NCBI GenBank assembly: GCA_023229405.1
Contig: JALNZH010000103.1
Span: forward strand, 1-10,756
Origin: Bacteroidota bacterium
GTDB taxonomy: Bacteria > Bacteroidota > Ignavibacteria > UBA10030 > UBA8401
Reading direction: 5' to 3'
DNA length: 10,756 bases
Shown here piece after piece: positions 6,748-10,756 of this stretch; positions within the stretch are counted from its first letter, which is position 1; the number at the start of each line of letters is the position of its first letter. A program made the position numbers and the translations under genes. A model generated the notes under the pieces. It saw nothing but the letters and a program-made list of their open reading frames with translations, made no database searches and was not told where the DNA came from.

Positions 6748-9700
6748 ATGAACAAATCGATCACGACTCTTCGGTTGCTGATTGCTGCAGTAGTTTTTCT
6801 CGTACCGGTGCTGCACGCGCAGTTGTCGGGAACGAAAACGATCGGAGGAACAACCCCCGATTACCTGACAATCAAAGAAGCAGTGAAGGCGCTCAATGAC
6901 TCCGGCGTACAGGCTCCCGGTGTAACATTTCTGATTCGTGACGGTATCTATACGGAAGATTCTCTTCGTATCAGAACATCCAGTTCAAACGTAAATGCAC
7001 CGATTGTTTTCCGTCCAGATTCCGCCGCACAGGTGGTGATTAATGTAACGCCGCCGTCGTCGGCATACAATTTCGGTATTGCTGTCGATACAACCCAATA
7101 TGTCACCATCACCGGCCAACCGCTGCATGGTTTGGCAGGGGACCGAAATTTAACGTTGAATGTTGTCGGAACAAATGGCCTTGTTGGCATCCGCGTGGTG
7201 AATAATTCTGACTACTGCGTTATCAAGAATCTTGTCATCGCTACGGCATCGAAGATCAACACCAACTCTCGCGCAATTTATGTGTATGGATCGGGTTCAT
7301 CGGTATGGAAGAATCCGAATTATGCACTGATTGAAAACAACTACGTAAAGCGCACCTATACTGGTATTCGTGTGCAGGGAATGGATGTTCCGAATTTCAT
7401 TAAAGGACCCCAGGTAATCAATAACCAGATTGCTACGTCGACCGGTGATTCCGTCGGTGCTATTGGAATTTCCGTTACATCGTCCGACGGCGCCCGCATT
7501 TTTAACAATATGGTGGGCAATATTCTGCCGCCGGCAACTGGCGGCGCAACAACGCTCTATGGAATGACGATAGAAGGGTACACGCAGTCCGCTCTGGTAT
7601 ATCACAATACGGTCTCCCAAATGCGCGGCGCAGCAGCATCAACCAACGTGTACGGATTGTATGTAAATAATAGTATCAACAGTACCCTTGCGACTGCGGA
7701 TGCATCCGGAAATAAGATTTTCAATAACCTGGTGTATGATATTGACGGCCTTGGTTCTGGAACAGGAATAATCGCCGGCATCTATGTCACGAACTCCTTC
7801 GGTTATGATTCACTCTATCACAACAGCGTGTTGCTTACCGGAACGAGTTCCGGACAGCGCATCTCCGCTGCACTCTATTACAATACATCGGGTGGAACCA
7901 ACCTGTTGCTGCGCAACAATAATTTGGTGAACCGCAGAACGGAAGCCGGCGGATTGAATTCTTTTGCTGCCGGACTGTATGTTGGCAATTCCAACGGCTC
8001 AGTATTGAACAGCGATCATAACAATTTCTATCCTGGCACAGGCGGGGATACGACCTATTGCGCAGCTGTATGGAGAATTGCCAACGGATATTACCGCAAA
8101 TTCTCAACATTGGGCGGATCGCAATATGAATTTGGTAACGATGTGAACAGCGTTGTAGAAAATGCACCGTACATCAGCGATACGGATTTGCATCTTACCG
8201 CAGCCTCAACCTCACAGCTCGAAGCAGCCGGTGCACAAATTCCTCCGTTCGCTTCGCTTGATTTCGACGGCGTTGCACGCAATGCCTCCACGCCGGATAT
8301 CGGTGCGTTTGATGCAGCCATGACACCGGTTGACGGTATGCCGCCGGTCTTTACGTCGTTTGTTCCGCTTCTTCCCGCACCGCGTGAAGGAACACGCACA
8401 GTAACAATTACCATCAATGATCGTTCAGGACTAGCGGTCGGCGCTAATGCCCCCCGCTTATTGTGGAAAAAATCGACCGATCCCACATATACTTCAGTTG
8501 CCCATGATGCCGTTCAGAATGGTATTTTTACTTTTTCCATTCCGGAGCAACCGGTGAGAACAGTTGTGCAATATTACTTTGTTGCACAGGATGCATCACC
8601 CGCCGCCAATGTTGCAACGCTGCCATCTCTTGGAACATCTGTGGCTGCTCCGCCAGTAACGTTTAGTTATCTGGTGCAGGATCCGATTTCGGGTGTGAAA
8701 ACCGTTGGAGGTCTCTCTCCCGATTACGTAACTTTAAAAGCGGCAATTCATGATATCAATGCGCAGGATGTTGTGCCTCCCGGAGTGACGCTGCTAATTC
8801 GGTCCGGCATTTATAATGAAGACTCGTTGCGCATTTACACCAGAAAATCAAATGCCTCAGCTCCAATCACTATCCGTCCCGATTCCGCAGCAACAGTTGT
8901 TATTAATGTGACTCCGCCGAATACGACATATAATTTTGGTTTGGCGGTGGATTCGACACAATCCGTAACGATTTCCGGTCAGCCGCTGTACGGCGCTGAT
9001 ACTGCACGCAATATGACCGTGAATGTGTTGGGAACGAACGGACTGGTTGGTGTACGCGTTGTCGGACATTCTCCGAATGCCGTGATTAAGAACTTGATTA
9101 TTACAACAAATGCAGCATTAACAAATTCTTCGGGAAAAGGTATCCTTGTTACCTACGGTGTTATTTCCCAAAAATACGGTTTACCGCATTATGCGTTGAT
9201 TGAAAACAATTACATTACCCGGGCGTACAGTGGTATCTCGGTGAACGGTGCCAATAACACGAACTATATCTCTGCACCGCGAATCCTGAACAATAGCATC
9301 GGAACCGGAGCAGCCGATCTCATCGGCGCCAATGGTATCGACTTGAGTAATGCAGACAGCATGATTGTATCCAAAAATATTATCCGGAATATCATTCCCC
9401 CCGCCGGCGGCTCGACCAATGTCTACGGCATCCGTGTTGGGACTGAATGTAACTGGGCGGATATCAATACGAACGATATTTCCCATATTCGCGGCATCAG
9501 TGCCTCCGGTTCTACTTCTGGTTTGTATATTGGTAATACGCAAACAAAAGGGAACAGCCGTTATGTGAACAATGTAATTTCCGATGTTGAAGGATTAACA
9601 ACCGGAACCGGCGTCACTGCCGGAATTTATGTTGTCAATACCAGCACTACTGTTCCCGAAACACTGTATCACAACAGCGTTTTGTTAACAGGTGCAAGCA

Positions 9701-10756
9701 CAGGATCTCGTATCTCTGCGGCGCTGGCCATTGTTCCATTCTCCAGCGGTTATCAGTTGTATCTTCGAAACAACAGTTTTGTCAACCGCCGCACCGAAGT
9801 GTTGGGATTGAACTCTTTTGCTGCCGGTATGTATGTGGGATATTATCCTCAGGTGATTAATAGCGACCATAATAACTTTTTCGGCGGTTATGCGGTTGAT
9901 TCATCCCATCTGGCCATCGCATACAAAATGAATACCTCCGCTCCATTTTATTACCGGAAGTTTTCAGCATTGGGAGGATGGCAATATGAGTTTAAAAACG
10001 ATTTACACAGTGTTGTGGAAAATGTACCGTACATATCTGCAAGTGATTTGCATCTTTCTCCCTCTTCCGTTACGCAGTTGGAATCCAACGGAACCCCGAT
10101 TGGAATTGCAAAGGATTTTGATGGCAATATCCGCAATGCTCTTACGCCGGATATTGGCGCATTCGAAGGAACATACACGCAGATTGATTCTATGCCGCCG
10201 ATCTTTATTTATGCCGCGCTTCCCCCTGCACCGACAACCGGTGCGCGAGTTGTGCATGTGACTATCAGCGATCCTTCAGGCATCGGCGTTGCCGGCAATG
10301 CTCCAATGCTCTGGCATAAGATCAAAGATTCGGTCAGTTATTCGTCTGTCGGTATCGATTCTGCCAACGGAACGGAATATTTCTTTACGCTTCCTGGCAG
10401 AAGCAACAATACGACAGTCCAATATTATTTCTCGGCAAAGGATGCGGCTGTTGCGCAAAACTTTGCCACCTGGCCGCCGATGGGTACCGTCAATACACCG
10501 CCTCCGGCAGTCTTTTCGTATCTGGTGCAATCACCGTTAGCGGCTGGCACGTATACTGTTGGCGCGGAAAAAGATTTCCCGACGCTCGATTCCATTATGC
10601 TGAAAATCAGCCAAGATGGCGTCGCCGGCGGTGTGACTGCTGTGCTCACGGATACTCTCTATACGCTGACAAAATTGGTCACACTGTCAGGACCGATCAA
10701 CGGTACGAATCAAGCCAATAGAATTCTTATTACACCGGAAACGGGAAAGAATGTCA
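6748..10756 (+). CDS. Secreted beta-helix repeat protein, 3' end outside window
   Basis: An open frame of 1336 full codons with no stop before the window edge. ATG 6748 has GGAG (6738-6741) six bases ahead and encodes a signal peptide (residues 1-24, hydrophobic core LLIAAVVFLVPVLHA, cut before QLSG), so the protein is exported. The rest is ~620-residue repeats: residues 26-646, 647-1264, and a third from 1265 on. Each of the two full repeats opens with TIGG-x-x-PDY-x-T-x-KxA and an IRxGIYxEDSLR strand. A long beta-helix region of Asn-rich rungs follows (ALIENNY, YHNSVLLTG, LRNN). Next come a SDHNNF segment, D-F-D-G with TPDIGAF (residues 505 and 1123 onward), and an Ig-like module (531-644 and 1149-1261) ending FSYLVQ. 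Such proteins are surface or secreted adhesins or carbohydrate-binding/lyase scaffolds in Bacteroidota; no catalytic motif is visible. A C-terminal sorting domain, if any, lies beyond the window. Confidence 0.9.
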   Translation, partial: MNKSITTLRLLIAAVVFLVPVLHAQLSGTKTIGGTTPDYLTIKEAVKALNDSGVQAPGVTFLIRDGIYTEDSLRIRTSSSNVNAPIVFRPDSAAQVVINVTPPSSAYNFGIAVDTTQYVTITGQPLHGLAGDRNLTLNVVGTNGLVGIRVVNNSDYCVIKNLVIATASKINTNSRAIYVYGSGSSVWKNPNYALIENNYVKRTYTGIRVQGMDVPNFIKGPQVINNQIATSTGDSVGAIGISVTSSDGARIFNNMVGNILPPATGGATTLYGMTIEGYTQSALVYHNTVSQMRGAAASTNVYGLYVNNSINSTLATADASGNKIFNNLVYDIDGLGSGTGIIAGIYVTNSFGYDSLYHNSVLLTGTSSGQRISAALYYNTSGGTNLLLRNNNLVNRRTEAGGLNSFAAGLYVGNSNGSVLNSDHNNFYPGTGGDTTYCAAVWRIANGYYRKFSTLGGSQYEFGNDVNSVVENAPYISDTDLHLTAASTSQLEAAGAQIPPFASLDFDGVARNASTPDIGAFDAAMTPVDGMPPVFTSFVPLLPAPREGTRTVTITINDRSGLAVGANAPRLLWKKSTDPTYTSVAHDAVQNGIFTFSIPEQPVRTVVQYYFVAQDASPAANVATLPSLGTSVAAPPVTFSYLVQDPISGVKTVGGLSPDYVTLKAAIHDINAQDVVPPGVTLLIRSGIYNEDSLRIYTRKSNASAPITIRPDSAATVVINVTPPNTTYNFGLAVDSTQSVTISGQPLYGADTARNMTVNVLGTNGLVGVRVVGHSPNAVIKNLIITTNAALTNSSGKGILVTYGVISQKYGLPHYALIENNYITRAYSGISVNGANNTNYISAPRILNNSIGTGAADLIGANGIDLSNADSMIVSKNIIRNIIPPAGGSTNVYGIRVGTECNWADINTNDISHIRGISASGSTSGLYIGNTQTKGNSRYVNNVISDVEGLTTGTGVTAGIYVVNTSTTVPETLYHNSVLLTGASTGSRISAALAIVPFSSGYQLYLRNNSFVNRRTEVLGLNSFAAGMYVGYYPQVINSDHNNFFGGYAVDSSHLAIAYKMNTSAPFYYRKFSALGGWQYEFKNDLHSVVENVPYISASDLHLSPSSVTQLESNGTPIGIAKDFDGNIRNALTPDIGAFEGTYTQIDSMPPIFIYAALPPAPTTGARVVHVTISDPSGIGVAGNAPMLWHKIKDSVSYSSVGIDSANGTEYFFTLPGRSNNTTVQYYFSAKDAAVAQNFATWPPMGTVNTPPPAVFSYLVQSPLAAGTYTVGAEKDFPTLDSIMLKISQDGVAGGVTAVLTDTLYTLTKLVTLSGPINGTNQANRILITPETGKNV
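6823..8685 (+). repeat. Coding repeat A1 (about 621 residues)
   Basis: First unit of the repeat protein (residues 26-646): an opening TIGGTTPDY block, a beta-helix region, TPDIGAF, and an Ig-like module. Its landmarks recur 618-621 residues later in A2: the TIGG/TVGG opening (K30, K651), DFDG (D505, D1123) and MPP (M531, M1149). Confidence 0.85.
8686..10539 (+). repeat. Coding repeat A2 (about 618 residues)
   Basis: Second unit (residues 647-1264), colinear with A1 over its whole length. Shared segments include INVTPP, VGTNG/LGTNG-LVG, YHNSVLLTG, NRRTE-x-x-GLNSFAAG, YRKFS-x-LGG and VVEN-x-PYIS. Synonymous and conservative changes are spread evenly, which suggests an old duplication kept by selection. 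Confidence 0.85.
10540..10756 (+). repeat. Start of a third, divergent repeat (A3)
   Basis: Residues 1265-1336 again open with a TYTVG block and FPTLDSIMLKIS, in register with A1 and A2. The next strand reads GVTAVLTDTLYTLT instead of IRxGIYxEDSL, so this unit is of a different subtype. It is cut by the window edge. Confidence 0.65.

Noticed and set aside
8091..8486. Long minus-strand frames inside the repeat protein (also 7297-7620, 9181-9543)
   Set aside because: They are mirror frames of the beta-helix coding sequence, which has a signal peptide, ribosome site and conserved repeats.

Overview
The window looks like chromosomal DNA of a Gram-negative bacterium of the Bacteroidota/Chlorobi group, most probably an Ignavibacteria-like or Kryptonia-like lineage. 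The reasons are a Reg_prop/Y_Y_Y sensor kinase, a very large secreted right-handed beta-helix protein built from ~620-residue repeats, a lipoprotein di-haem cytochrome c, and moderate G+C. The lineage call is an inference from protein style; no rRNA or marker gene is present. I see no tRNA, CRISPR array, insertion sequence or phage gene.

Layout. Bases 2-232 hold the C-terminus of an alpha/beta-hydrolase (peptidase/esterase type), followed by a strong hairpin terminator. Bases 314-793 have no convincing gene; a minus-strand open stretch there faintly recalls a decayed GGDEF domain. A stand-alone CheY-like receiver protein (794-1225, +) faces a di-haem cytochrome c lipoprotein (1371-2249, -), with a shared bidirectional terminator between them. 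An AT-rich 500-base divergent region with two palindromes separates the cytochrome gene from the regulatory part of the window.

The main unit is a two-component circuit. A 1007-residue histidine kinase (2753-5776) has a predicted periplasmic sensor of fourteen propeller blades plus a Y_Y_Y domain, then one membrane helix and a HisKA_3/HATPase core. It is followed after 31 bases by a NarL/LuxR-type response regulator (5808-6488). Downstream, after a 259-base regulatory intergenic region, lies a secreted repeat protein gene (6748 to beyond the window end, at least 1336 codons, same strand).

The most interesting observation is an identical 18-base element, ACACCTCATTTGAGGTAT, whose core is a perfect palindrome. 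One copy overlaps the stop codon of the kinase gene just upstream of the regulator gene; the other lies in the intergenic region ahead of the secreted repeat protein. Its 7-2-7 geometry resembles sites of NarL-family regulators. I infer that it is the operator of the regulator encoded between the two copies, so the surface protein would be a target of the adjacent sensor system and the regulator would control itself. A further matching half-site, a long imperfect inverted repeat and a sigma70-like promoter follow the second copy.
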